Below, one piece after another: positions 24,768-32,604 of a DNA stretch of 64,000 nt. The notes beneath the pieces were generated by a model that did not search any database, was not told the DNA's origin, and worked only from the letters and a program-made list of their open reading frames with translations. How positions within the stretch are numbered: the stretch's first letter is position 1; each line of letters starts with the position of its first letter. The DNA lies in assembly GCF_001485435.1 (NCBI RefSeq), contig NZ_BCMS01000003.1:24001-88000 (forward strand), given 5' to 3'. Origin of the DNA: Deinococcus grandis. Its GTDB lineage: Bacteria > Deinococcota > Deinococci > Deinococcales > Deinococcaceae. The translations under genes were made by a program, and so were the position numbers.

Positions 24768-25055
24768 CACCCAAAGAGTCGGAGGTAATTCACCCAAAGA
24801 GTCGGTGGTGGATTTCGGCAATTCACTCAAAGAGTCGGAGGCAGGCAGTCCAGAACTCACCCAAAGAGTCGGAGGTAATTCACCCAAAGAGTCGGTGGTG
24901 GATTTCGGCAATTCACCCAAAGAGTCGGAGGCAGGCAGTCCAGAACTCACCCAAAGAGTCGGAGGTAATTCACCCAAAGAGTCGGTGGTGGATTTCGGCA
25001 ATTCACCCAAAGAGTCGGAGGCAGGCAGTCCAGAACTCACCCAAAGAGTCGGAGG
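24768..25055 (+). repeat. Ten origin iterons in three 90-bp superrepeats
   Basis: Ten direct copies of CACCCAAAGAGTCGGAGG (A/T and one C/T variation) start at 24768, 24791, 24824, 24858, 24881, 24914, 24948, 24971, 25004 and 25038. The start-to-start steps repeat 23, 33, 34, so each 90-bp unit holds three iterons. The array lies between an AT-rich stretch and the 3' end of the initiator gene. In iteron plasmids such arrays bind the Rep protein for initiation and copy control. Confidence 0.9.
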
Positions 25056-25120
25056 TGATTGAACGAAAAAGCGGAGGGATTTCCCTCCACTCCTGGTGTT
25101 CTATCAGCTGAGTAAACAGA

Positions 25121-26473
25121 TCAGACAGCCTGCTCCCAACGATCAAGTTGTGCGGCCACTGACGATGGATCAAGGTCGGAAAGCTGCCGTGACAAGTCGA
25201 ACGTCGTGATTCGGCCATCTTTGTAGAGTTCCCATAACCGGGGCTTGTACTGCCGGATGTTGGCTTCCTGCCAAGATCTAGACACGACTTTAAAGGTCAT
25301 CTCGAAGGCAGCTTGGTTTGGTGTTGGCATGACGTCGTCAATGGGTAAAAGTTCCCGGATAGGTTGTCTGGCCGTGGGTTTTTCTGGCAAACCGGTGACG
25401 CTGTTGTACTTGCCTGGATTGATCAACATGTCGTGGAGTAGCCCTGGTCGGCTGCGAACTTTCCGGCTGTAGTCAGTCTGGAGCAGCCTCTCGAACTGCC
25501 CCAGGACTGTCCGGACATGCTCTGGTGTCAGTTCAGTGGCCAACTGAATGGCGCGCTGTTCTCCGAGGTGTGGCCGGAGTAGTTGTGCAACCTCTGGGTT
25601 GACCGGCTGCATTTCTTCTGCAGCGAACGTGTATGACACGGTTTTGGCATCACCTCGGCCACTATATTTGACCTCCGCTAAGTAGCCTGCGCTCTGCAAG
25701 GCTGCATGTGCAGGTTCCAGGGCCCGCTGAATTTTCTGAACGAAGTTGAGCTCTGGAAGATGATGCGTCAACCCAAGGTGATCGGCCCAGGCCACGAGCG
25801 GGAGTTCCATGTACAGCGGCGCTGGTCCACTTGTCGTTGAGGTGGTGCGGAGGAGCGACAGTGCTCGGTAGACGCTCCGCCCCATCGGCTGTTTGATCTG
25901 ACCGAGAATGGCGCTGTTGAGCGGCCTAATGTACCCAATGCGAATGCTTCTCGTCAGTTCCGGATCCAGGCGGATAACCAGCTTCGTCATGCCTTGCCAC
26001 TGACCCGGATTCTTGACGGTGGGATCAGTAACGTTCTCAACCCAGTGTTTGCTGACGATGGACAGTTTGATGCTGCGTGCGTGCTGTTTACCCTCATCAA
26101 GCCAGGCTTCGCTGATCTTGAGGGCGGTCCACTGGAGCCGCTCCAGAGATTCTTCAAGGCGCTGAAAGACACGCTCACAGTCCGGCAGACCGCTCAATCG
26201 AATGAGTTCGGTCGCGGTCAGTCGGATCTCGCCTCCAGGTTCAACATTCTGCAGTACGGCTCCCGTGATCAGGCCCATCAACACGTCATTGTCGAGACCG
26301 TGTGGGACCACGTGGCCGTTGGCTGCGGTGCATTCAATGGCAATTTCTCCAAACGCGTCCAACTGGAGTTTCTTCCGCCAGTGCTGCAGCTTGGTTCGAT
26401 TTGTCGCCAGAATGACGTTCAACCGGGCTAGGTTCAACTCATCGTGATACTGCGCTTCACGAATTGGCTTCAT
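25121..26473 (-). CDS. Plasmid replication initiator protein
   Basis: The protein has 450 aa. Sequence and context fit a winged-helix plasmid initiator (RepA, PF10134-like): NLARLNVILATNRTKLQHWRKKL, IRLTATELIRLSGLPDCERVFQRLEESLERLQWTAL, YIRPLNSAILGQIKQPMGRSVYRALSLL, ADHLGLTHHLPELNFVQKIQRAL. These read as two helix-turn-helix-rich halves. It would bind the adjacent iterons and open the origin. ATG 26473 is chosen because it overlaps the stop of an upstream leaderless mini-ORF as ATGA; ATG 26491 is an alternative. The exact family could not be confirmed. Confidence 0.8.
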   Translation of the reverse strand: MKPIREAQYHDELNLARLNVILATNRTKLQHWRKKLQLDAFGEIAIECTAANGHVVPHGLDNDVLMGLITGAVLQNVEPGGEIRLTATELIRLSGLPDCERVFQRLEESLERLQWTALKISEAWLDEGKQHARSIKLSIVSKHWVENVTDPTVKNPGQWQGMTKLVIRLDPELTRSIRIGYIRPLNSAILGQIKQPMGRSVYRALSLLRTTSTTSGPAPLYMELPLVAWADHLGLTHHLPELNFVQKIQRALEPAHAALQSAGYLAEVKYSGRGDAKTVSYTFAAEEMQPVNPEVAQLLRPHLGEQRAIQLATELTPEHVRTVLGQFERLLQTDYSRKVRSRPGLLHDMLINPGKYNSVTGLPEKPTARQPIRELLPIDDVMPTPNQAAFEMTFKVVSRSWQEANIRQYKPRLWELYKDGRITTFDLSRQLSDLDPSSVAAQLDRWEQAV

Positions 26474-26535
26474 GGGCAGCCCTTTGACCATGGAGCCATC
26501 ATACGATTTGGGAGGAAGTCAACTTGGGCCGTCAT
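26470..26535 (-). CDS. 21-codon leaderless leader ORF coupled to the replication initiator
   Basis: ATG 26535 encodes MTAQVDFLPNRMMAPWSKGCP-stop. The start is 6 nt after GACGGT and 21 nt after an ATCACCCC box, so the mRNA would begin at this ATG. Its TGA overlaps the initiator ATG as ATGA. The initiator itself has no Shine-Dalgarno, so translation of this mini-ORF probably delivers ribosomes to it and could set Rep level and copy number. Confidence 0.6.
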   Translation of the reverse strand: MTAQVDFLPNRMMAPWSKGCP

Positions 26536-26564
26536 GCCGGCACCGTCCCATGTGTGGGGGTGAT
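26536..26564 (-). promoter_or_regulatory. ATCACCCC-type leaderless promoter, rep operon
   Basis: ATCACCCC (26557-26564), 9 nt, GACGGT, 6 nt, ATG 26535 on the minus strand. Confidence 0.6.
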
Positions 26565-26620
26565 CGTCACTTCGTTCTGACGGCCCTACGGGCGACTGCT
26601 GAGAAAAAGCACCCAGCAGC

Positions 26621-27349
26621 TCAGACGGAAAGTGTTTGGCGGACATGACTCGAGGCGTGGTTCGCCCAGTGCTCACGGTGCACTTCGTTCGCGGTCTCCA
26701 GGTCGTGCGTTTGCTGACGGAGCGCTTGGAGCATGACTCCGCACGGCACACTCGTGTCTGCCTGTTCCGCAGTGAGCAACGCCGTATTGAGGGTGATCAA
26801 GGCCTCTTCATCTGCTTCTGTGACCACGCAGCGAGTCACATCGAAGGTTGACTGCCCCGGGAAGACCGCCCAACTGACTTCCACCTCGTCGTTAGACCAG
26901 TAGGCGGCCAGGTACCCGTCCTCGTCGCGGATCAATACCTCACCGCTTCCCACACGGATCCTGAGGGCGCGCGAGCGCACGTTCAGGAACCCGGTTGGCG
27001 TATCCGTGACCTGAAAGGTTATCAGGTGTGGCACCAGCGCCTGGCGCACCTGTTCCTCGATATATGGTACGAGATGCGGCAGGAGAAAAACGCCATCGAG
27101 CTCGACGCGCCCACACCGATGCACGGTGAGGTCTGGCGTGGCGTGATGTTCGGAGAGTTCCGGGATAACCGCCACGAATCCGCAGGCAAGGGCCTGCGTG
27201 TCAGGGAGGAGGTAGACCAGACCAACAGGCGTCAGGATGCGCGTGACAGGCAGGCTGGAGTGCGGCCGATCCGGCATGTTGTGCCGGGTGCTGTTGCCGT
27301 TGGAAAGATGCGGACCAGAGAAGGGGACGACGTGTGGAGTCCTGGTCAT
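26621..27349 (-). CDS. Unknown protein, paralogue of the next gene
   Basis: The protein has 242 aa and is not recognised. It shares an extended pattern with the gene at 27360-28124: (T/A)CGFVAVIPELSEHHATPDLTV, CGRVELDGVFLLPHLVPYIE, IRVGSGEVLIRDEDGYL, WAVFPGQSTF and a C-terminal HASSHVRQTLSV. Mixed alpha/beta composition, no signal peptide. It starts 10 nt after its paralogue's stop, so the two form an operon that runs toward rep but ends before it. It could be a plasmid maintenance or DNA-associated protein; no evidence decides. Confidence 0.65.
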   Translation of the reverse strand: MTRTPHVVPFSGPHLSNGNSTRHNMPDRPHSSLPVTRILTPVGLVYLLPDTQALACGFVAVIPELSEHHATPDLTVHRCGRVELDGVFLLPHLVPYIEEQVRQALVPHLITFQVTDTPTGFLNVRSRALRIRVGSGEVLIRDEDGYLAAYWSNDEVEVSWAVFPGQSTFDVTRCVVTEADEEALITLNTALLTAEQADTSVPCGVMLQALRQQTHDLETANEVHREHWANHASSHVRQTLSV

Positions 27350-27359
27350 GCTTTGAACC

Positions 27360-28124
27360 TCAGATCGAGAGGGCGTTTCGTACGTGCTGCACTGTAAATT
27401 CTGTCCAGTACCGGTGGTGATCGTGTGTTGCGATCTGAATGTCGGCCTGGTGAATACGCAGTGCTGCTAATCCGATGGCGATGGGTGTCAGATGATCCTG
27501 CTGCTGATAAGCCGCAGTGAGCTCCTGATCGAAGCCACGCAATGCCGTCTGGTTCTGCCGTGTACACGTGATCACAGGCCGTAAGTTCAGCGTGGATGTG
27601 TTGTCCTGAAACGCAGCCCAGCGATAGTTCTGCCGGCCTGACTCCCAGGAGACGGTCAGGTAGCTCTCTGCGTCGCGGACGTACACTTCGCCCGTGCCGA
27701 CGGCCATGCGAACAGCCTGATCACTTACGCTGAGCAGACCTTCTGGCACGGGGAGGGCACGTAACTGCTCCAGGTGGAGGGACACCACATGCTGAATCTC
27801 CAACTCGATGAAAGGCTGGAGCACGTGATGCAGGTACACCCCGTCGAAATGAACTTGCCCGCAGGCTTGGACGGTGACAGCGGGGGTGGCATGGTGCGGT
27901 GAGAGCCGTGGATGAATGGCCAGGAATCCCGTCGCAAGTGAATCGCGGCCGCGGATGAGATGCAGTGTACCGATGTCGGTGTACAGGCGGCATGTGATGG
28001 CGAGGGCGGCAGCCCTTGCGCCTGTGGCTATAGGCATGCGGGGTGGACCCGGGACGGTCAACAACTCCGTGCAGGGCCCAAACTCCTGGCGATACAGGGG
28101 AGTGATCTGGTGTGCGGGCGTCAT
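27360..28124 (-). CDS. Unknown protein, paralogue of the preceding entry
   Basis: The protein has 254 aa from ATG 28124 (MTPAHQITPLYRQEFG), a start whose first residues align with those of the paralogue. A longer start at 28181 exists. Shared features: TGFLAIHPRLSPHHATPAVTV, CGQVHFDGVYLHHVLQPFIE, MAVGTGEVYVRDAESYL, RWAAFQDNTSTLNL, EFTVQHVRNALSI. The tandem duplication with about 30% visible identity suggests old divergence. The function is unknown. Confidence 0.65.
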   Translation of the reverse strand: MTPAHQITPLYRQEFGPCTELLTVPGPPRMPIATGARAAALAITCRLYTDIGTLHLIRGRDSLATGFLAIHPRLSPHHATPAVTVQACGQVHFDGVYLHHVLQPFIELEIQHVVSLHLEQLRALPVPEGLLSVSDQAVRMAVGTGEVYVRDAESYLTVSWESGRQNYRWAAFQDNTSTLNLRPVITCTRQNQTALRGFDQELTAAYQQQDHLTPIAIGLAALRIHQADIQIATHDHHRYWTEFTVQHVRNALSI

Positions 28125-28269
28125 ACGTCCATCCGAAGGACCGCTGTGACCCGTATGGCGCCACGCGTGAGCATGTGGCATGCCGTTGCCGTGACGGACC
28201 GATTGATCACGACCAGCGCCCCCCCAAGATCCCCGTGCGATGTTGCATGTCTGGATACTAATGGGGAGA

Positions 28270-28304
28270 TGAAGTAATCGGCTGACAGGCAGCCGACTAC
28301 TTCA
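28270..28304 (-). terminator. Hairpin downstream of the helical-repeat gene
   Basis: TGAAGTA-ATCGGCTG ... CAGCCGA-CTACTTCA is a near-perfect inverted repeat of about 15 bp per arm, 62 nt after the stop at 28366. The T-run is weak, so its strength as terminator is unsure. Confidence 0.5.
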
Positions 28305-28365
28305 TGTGAAAATGATGAGTTGGGAAATTGCGTGTTGTAAATCAGGTCATGACTGGCTGCATTGC

Positions 28366-30114
28366 TTACTGAGCTTCGAGCATCTTTCTCGTCAGTCCTT
28401 TGGGCGTCAGATTGCCCTCCAGCAAGTCGCGGGTCGCCCGCTCCACCGCTTCTAGCGTTCCCATCATGGGATAGATCGCGGTCGTCGTCGGCCGAATCCC
28501 ATAAGTCGCCAAGATAGAACGTGCCCGGAAGTGGTAGACGTCGTTCCGGTGTGAGAGCAGTCCGTATGCAATTCGAACTGCGGAGACAGGTTGACGCCAG
28601 AGGGTGACCTCGCCAACTTGCTGCAGAAGGTCTTTCTTCTTTCGGCGACTTCCTCCCAGGTCGCTCTGAATGAATGAGAAGTCCCTGCGGAGGTCGAAGT
28701 CCAGCGCTCTGAGCACCAGGTCACAGGCATAGACCGGTGGCAGCGTCACGTCATCAAAGACAAGATTCTGCTGTCCGACTTTCATGACATTCCGAACGGC
28801 AAACGCACACGCGGTAATAGGGTCAGGCATCAATGCGAGATAGGCCGCTGCTGTGGGATGCCAGCGCTGCAGCAGTTTCGCCAGTCCAGGCGCGCTGGCA
28901 TAGCGAATTTTCTCGGCTTCAGCGAAGACCTTACGCAATTTGGATTCAAATTTCGCGACGGAGAAATCTTCTGGCGCGGCCCAGCTCAACGCGAGCTCGA
29001 GCCCGGCGCCGAGAGAGAGCACACGCACATCGAACATCTCATCAGGTAGGGCATCCAGGCGTTCCAGCACGCCTGCCGCTGATGAAAACTCACCTCGTCC
29101 CAGGTACGCAGTTGCGCGTACCCATTTGGCGAACACATGTTGCCATTGATAAATTCGTAGGCCATCGTCGTCTGATTGCTCGCAGATGTGGAGAGCTGTC
29201 GCAAAGTGGGCCGCTCGCTCCTCGGCCTCTTTTCCCTCGCGAGGTGTTGCGGTGGCCATCATCAGGGCCCGCATTGCTTCAGTGATCCAACCGAACGGCT
29301 CTTCACCGAGTGCAGTGGGTGGCACTTCACCAGTGAGTCCACCGATGCCCCAAAGGGCGGCATTGCGCTGCATCATTGAGTGTGCTCGGACCTGGTAGGC
29401 GCCGTCCGTGCGCTCTGCCAGACTGGCTAAGATACTTTCAGCCTCAACATAATTTCCAAGGATATACAAACTGTTTGCAAGGACCAGTTCTGTGTAGCGC
29501 CAGGAGTACCGGAAGCCTTTCTTCCGGTCGTCTTGTACGAGGGCGGCCGTGGTTTCTACATGTCCCGCAGTAGAATGACAGGATATCAAAATTGCCCGTG
29601 CCCGTGCTGTAGACACTGCAGCATTCATTTCCTCTGCAATAAATAATGCTTGCGATGCAAATCGAATCGCTTGATCAAAATCCTGCTCATTCAGGGCAAG
29701 TACGGAGAGAGGAATATAAATGCCGATCTGAGCTTCCATGACTAAATCGCTCATGGGTAATTTGCTTAGACGGTCCAGCGCAAAATCAAGAGCTCCTCGC
29801 ATCTCCGCAACCCGGACATGCATTTGAGGCCCACCTTCTTGTAAAATTTTGATTGAGCGCCGATAAACAGCAAATCCCTTGGCTGTCTCATTGGCAACCG
29901 CATCATTCATGGATAGGCCATGCTTAATGAGTCGCTCCATTTGCGGGGTGGTACGCCAATACGAGACAATGAGCGCCCGAATGTACGCCTCGGTTGTTCC
30001 GAGGGCTTCGAGCGCTTCAACTATTTTTTCGGGAGGAATTGAATCTTCCAGTTGTTCCAAGAACCAATCTTGAAAAATTTGAGATGATCCAAGGTCAATT
30101 CCGTGGACGTCCAT
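28366..30114 (-). CDS. TPR-like helical-repeat protein of the Cys-Cys peptide cassette
   Basis: The protein has 582 aa and is almost wholly helical, with TPR-like pairs (DQAIRFASQALFIAEEM, GNYVEAESILASLAE, TAYLGRGEFSSAAGVLERL). No DNA-binding N-terminus, signal peptide or catalytic motif is seen. The C-terminus is basic (LGGSRRKKKDLLQQV, LTPKGLTRKMLEAQ). It is the last gene after two secreted mini-proteins and an M3 peptidase in the same direction, 33 nt from the nearer peptide. By analogy with helical-repeat receptors of secreted signalling peptides in other bacteria it may sense the peptides; that is inference. SD AAGAGG precedes ATG 30114. Confidence 0.65.
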   Translation of the reverse strand: MDVHGIDLGSSQIFQDWFLEQLEDSIPPEKIVEALEALGTTEAYIRALIVSYWRTTPQMERLIKHGLSMNDAVANETAKGFAVYRRSIKILQEGGPQMHVRVAEMRGALDFALDRLSKLPMSDLVMEAQIGIYIPLSVLALNEQDFDQAIRFASQALFIAEEMNAAVSTARARAILISCHSTAGHVETTAALVQDDRKKGFRYSWRYTELVLANSLYILGNYVEAESILASLAERTDGAYQVRAHSMMQRNAALWGIGGLTGEVPPTALGEEPFGWITEAMRALMMATATPREGKEAEERAAHFATALHICEQSDDDGLRIYQWQHVFAKWVRATAYLGRGEFSSAAGVLERLDALPDEMFDVRVLSLGAGLELALSWAAPEDFSVAKFESKLRKVFAEAEKIRYASAPGLAKLLQRWHPTAAAYLALMPDPITACAFAVRNVMKVGQQNLVFDDVTLPPVYACDLVLRALDFDLRRDFSFIQSDLGGSRRKKKDLLQQVGEVTLWRQPVSAVRIAYGLLSHRNDVYHFRARSILATYGIRPTTTAIYPMMGTLEAVERATRDLLEGNLTPKGLTRKMLEAQ

Positions 30115-30147
30115 TCATTACCTCTTCCCGATGTTATTGATGGTGTG

Positions 30148-30297
30148 TTAATCGTGGTCAGTAGTGAGCGAGCCGCAGCAGTTCCCGCCACCTGTGGCTC
30201 CACTGGTCGTGAAGCTCTTTCCGTCTGCAGCATATGCAAAAGCCGCACCTAAAGCCATGCCAGCAACAAGTAAGTAAGCAGCAACCTTCTTAAACAT
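30148..30297 (-). CDS. Sec-exported 49-aa peptide with Cys-Cys motif (second copy)
   Basis: Signal peptide MFKKVAAYLLVAGMALG... with an AYA-AD cleavage site at about residue 23/24. The mature part is about 26 residues: ADGKSFTTSGATGGGNCCGS, then LTTDHD. AGGAG lies 7 nt before the ATG. It is paralogous to the gene at 30347-30490: same signal sequence, same mature ADG start, same CC-x-S-(x)-TTD end. Such tiny secreted paralogues with a conserved Cys pair suggest a peptide signal, bacteriocin or redox/metal ligand. Not recognised as a known family. Confidence 0.75.
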   Translation of the reverse strand: MFKKVAAYLLVAGMALGAAFAYAADGKSFTTSGATGGGNCCGSLTTDHD

Positions 30298-30321
30298 AAT
30301 GACTCCTATGTGTAGTTTGAC

Positions 30322-30339
30322 CGTTAACTTGAGTTAACG
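30322..30339. promoter_or_regulatory. Palindrome between the two peptide genes
   Basis: CGTTAACT-TG-AGTTAACG, 8-bp arms, lies 25 nt upstream of the second peptide ATG. It could be an operator or a processing hairpin that sets the ratio of the two peptides. Confidence 0.4.
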
Positions 30340-30346
30340 CAGAAGG

Positions 30347-30490
30347 CTAATTGGAATCGGTGGTGTAGGAAGCACAGCATTTCCTACTGCCGTCATCCGA
30401 AGCGAGTGTATGACCGTCTGCTGCAATCGCAAATGCGGAACATACACCAAGTCCTAAAACCAGCAAATAGGCGGCGATTTTCTTAAACAT
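30347..30490 (-). CDS. Sec-exported 47-aa peptide with Cys-Cys motif (first copy)
   Basis: Signal peptide MFKKIAAYLLVLGLGVCSAF... with an AIA-AD site at about residue 23/24. Mature peptide of about 24 residues: ADGHTLASDDGSRKCCASYT, then TDSN. An AGGGGA precedes the ATG. It begins 10 nt after the stop of the M3 peptidase gene, so it is in the same transcript. Paralogue of 30148-30297. The mature parts differ in most positions except ADG, CC and the TTD-like tail. Confidence 0.75.
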   Translation of the reverse strand: MFKKIAAYLLVLGLGVCSAFAIAADGHTLASDDGSRKCCASYTTDSN

Positions 30491-30499
30491 AATAATCCC

Positions 30500-32143
30500 C
30501 TATGTCAACCATTCTGCGAGAACTGTTCGGGCCAAAGCTAGCTGTTCCTTCTGAAATGGGTACGCAATACCAGCCTCGGCGAAAATCCGTTTACTCCCTG
30601 TGGTCGCGCCTAACAACATACTGGACTTCAGGCGTTCAAGAGCCGCATTTCGGTCCTGGTTGAACGCGTGCACGAATTGGAGCGCTGCGATCATCGCAAT
30701 CGCAAAATCCACGTTGTAGAAAGCAAAACGGAAGGTATGGGGCTTCTGCCAACCTTTCTTCAGAATGTCCTCAAATCCGCTCCAATCCACGCCTGAGGTC
30801 TGGACCAACCGGAGGAACTCCGCATCGATCTCCTCGGCAGTCGGCTGTTGCTCCTGCTGATAGATCCAGAGCTCCAGTCGAGTTCTCTCCTCAACATCGC
30901 GGAAGCGTTCCATGATGCGCTCAGCCGTGGAACGTAGATACCAGGTCCGCTCATCTTCTGCGATATTATGAAGCTCAAAGAATTCTAACAGGCCTATATA
31001 GGTGAATACGAATGCATAGAATTCTTGAACTTCCCAGAAATTTATAAAATCCCAGAAAACATGATCTGGATTGCTTGATATGGTGTGATTATGTATAGCG
31101 TGACCCAGTTCGTGCAAAAAACCCCGGAAGAGATTGACGCCGCCGGTAAAATTACAGACCAGTACTGAACGACCGGTGGCCATAAAATGAGCGCAGATAT
31201 TGCCGTTTGGCTTCCCAGGTCTGGGCGCTAGATCGAACCCTTCATACTGTTGGATCTGGTGAACAACTTCCCCGAATCGGGTATCGAGGCTGTTCAGGAC
31301 TTGGATTGCCGTAGGCACATATTGATCGAGAGGAAGATCGAATGATTTGGGCTCAACAAGTGCGACCTGCAGATCCCACGGTCGCAGCGTGGGGACGCCT
31401 AAGGCCTTCGCTCGGTGTGTATGGAGGGAACCATCGACAGGATGGAAGACCTCACTGATCGTCCGAAGCAGTTCCTCCGTGCCTGCAATGGTGTCATTGC
31501 GGTCTAACCAACTGTAACTGGCGTAGTTGGCTTGGCCTGCCTCCGCTGCCATTGCCCGGCGTACGCTGAGTATCTTCGCGAAGAGGTCGTCAAGCCCTGA
31601 CGCAGAGGCCATTTCAACAGCCTTGACAGCGTTCCAGACGGCCTCACGTTCGTTGCGGTCTTGGCTTTCGCGCAGGATGTGCTCAGCGTCCGCCATCGTC
31701 AGCATCTTGCCCGCAAACATAACGTGGTGTTGGCTTACGACATCTTGGTATTGCTTCGTCAGTCGCCTGAATTCCTGCTCCAGTTCGGCCATGCGGGGTG
31801 AGGGTGCGGGCCCACTGGCGATCAATGCGGAGACGGCAGGGTTGACAGATTCTAGACCGATCTGGTTGGCCAGTTCGTTCAGGACGCCGTCGAGCTTCTC
31901 GAGTTCAGGTAACCAGTGTTGCGTGTAGCGCTTGTGTAGAGCGTCGGTGGCTTCGTCGCCCGGGCGCTGATATTGACCGACGATTTGCTCGATCCAGAGT
32001 GTTTGGACACGCATTTTGAGCTGGCTCCAGGTCGCGAACCAGGAGGGCAGGTTCGATTGATCCACGGACACCTCGATCAGCGCCCGGTAATCATCCATGA
32101 GCGCTTGTGCCCTGGCATCCAGGTCTTCGAGCGGGGTGGACAT
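30500..32143 (-). CDS. M3-family oligoendopeptidase (PepF-like)
   Basis: The protein has 547 aa. Zinc site HELGHAIHNH at about residues 342-351 with the downstream Glu in FINFWEVQEFYAF, the thermolysin-like arrangement of peptidase family M3 (HExxH...E). The N-terminal helical half (LDARAQALMDDYRALIEV, WLPELEKLDGVLNELANQ) matches oligoendopeptidase F. The family cuts short peptides in the cytosol; there is no signal peptide here. Start ATG 32143 is 7 nt after TATAGT, so the message is probably leaderless. It is first in a run with two secreted peptides and a TPR-like protein, which suggests it processes or recycles those peptides. Confidence 0.85.
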   Translation of the reverse strand: MSTPLEDLDARAQALMDDYRALIEVSVDQSNLPSWFATWSQLKMRVQTLWIEQIVGQYQRPGDEATDALHKRYTQHWLPELEKLDGVLNELANQIGLESVNPAVSALIASGPAPSPRMAELEQEFRRLTKQYQDVVSQHHVMFAGKMLTMADAEHILRESQDRNEREAVWNAVKAVEMASASGLDDLFAKILSVRRAMAAEAGQANYASYSWLDRNDTIAGTEELLRTISEVFHPVDGSLHTHRAKALGVPTLRPWDLQVALVEPKSFDLPLDQYVPTAIQVLNSLDTRFGEVVHQIQQYEGFDLAPRPGKPNGNICAHFMATGRSVLVCNFTGGVNLFRGFLHELGHAIHNHTISSNPDHVFWDFINFWEVQEFYAFVFTYIGLLEFFELHNIAEDERTWYLRSTAERIMERFRDVEERTRLELWIYQQEQQPTAEEIDAEFLRLVQTSGVDWSGFEDILKKGWQKPHTFRFAFYNVDFAIAMIAALQFVHAFNQDRNAALERLKSSMLLGATTGSKRIFAEAGIAYPFQKEQLALARTVLAEWLT

Positions 32144-32163
32144 GGCTTAAACTATAGCGTCGT

Positions 32164-32604
32164 ATGCCGAATATAAGCCGTCTTGACCACATGCTGGCGA
32201 CCGTACCAGCCGTCATCTTGACGCTGGTTGCGTCTGCCCATGTTTGGCGTTGGCATCACGAGACTGTGAGTGCATGGCGAGGTGGAGGCTTCGGTATGTA
32301 TTCGACGATGAGTGATCAGCGGGGTCGTCGTGTGTTCATTTTCGTCCGTGATCAGAATGGTGATTGGCAGCGCGCGGAGGCGCCGCAGACTATGAGGCGG
32401 GCGAATGAGATAATTATGATTCGAGCTTCTCGACGTAATCTCATTAATTATGGGGAGCAGATAGCGTGTAATTCAGAGATTAGATTTAAATATCCAGAAT
32501 TGAAAGCAGTTCAAGTGGATTTTAGAGAAATATCATTTGACGATAAAATGTACACAGTTACCAATTCATTAAAGGAGTCAGTTACAGTTGAGCCTTGTCG
32601 GTAA
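32164..32604 (+). CDS. Single-TM protein, divergent from the M3 peptidase
   Basis: The protein has 146 aa. One N-terminal membrane helix (LATVPAVILTLVASAHVWRW, about 11-30), then a soluble domain with a striking AWRGGGFGMYSTMSD motif and RRVFIFVRDQNGDW. It ends in a single Cys (TVEPCR). The last third is AT-rich relative to neighbours. I recall GGGFGM-type proteins beside membrane proteins of the DoxX/HTTM kind but cannot name the family. Its 3' end overlaps the next gene by 17 nt, so the two proteins probably act together at the membrane. Confidence 0.65.
   Translation: MPNISRLDHMLATVPAVILTLVASAHVWRWHHETVSAWRGGGFGMYSTMSDQRGRRVFIFVRDQNGDWQRAEAPQTMRRANEIIMIRASRRNLINYGEQIACNSEIRFKYPELKAVQVDFREISFDDKMYTVTNSLKESVTVEPCR

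Noticed and set aside
24768..25055. CRISPR array
   Set aside because: Repeats are 18 bp with spacers of only 5-16 bp that themselves repeat, there are no cas genes, and rep is adjacent; iterons fit.
24440..25111. Open frames through the iteron array that encode repeated KESEVIHPKSRWW-like or DSLGELPKSTT-like peptides on either strand
   Set aside because: They exist only because the 90-bp repeat unit is a multiple of three. No ribosome site or leaderless -10 was seen, and the array has a better explanation as an origin.
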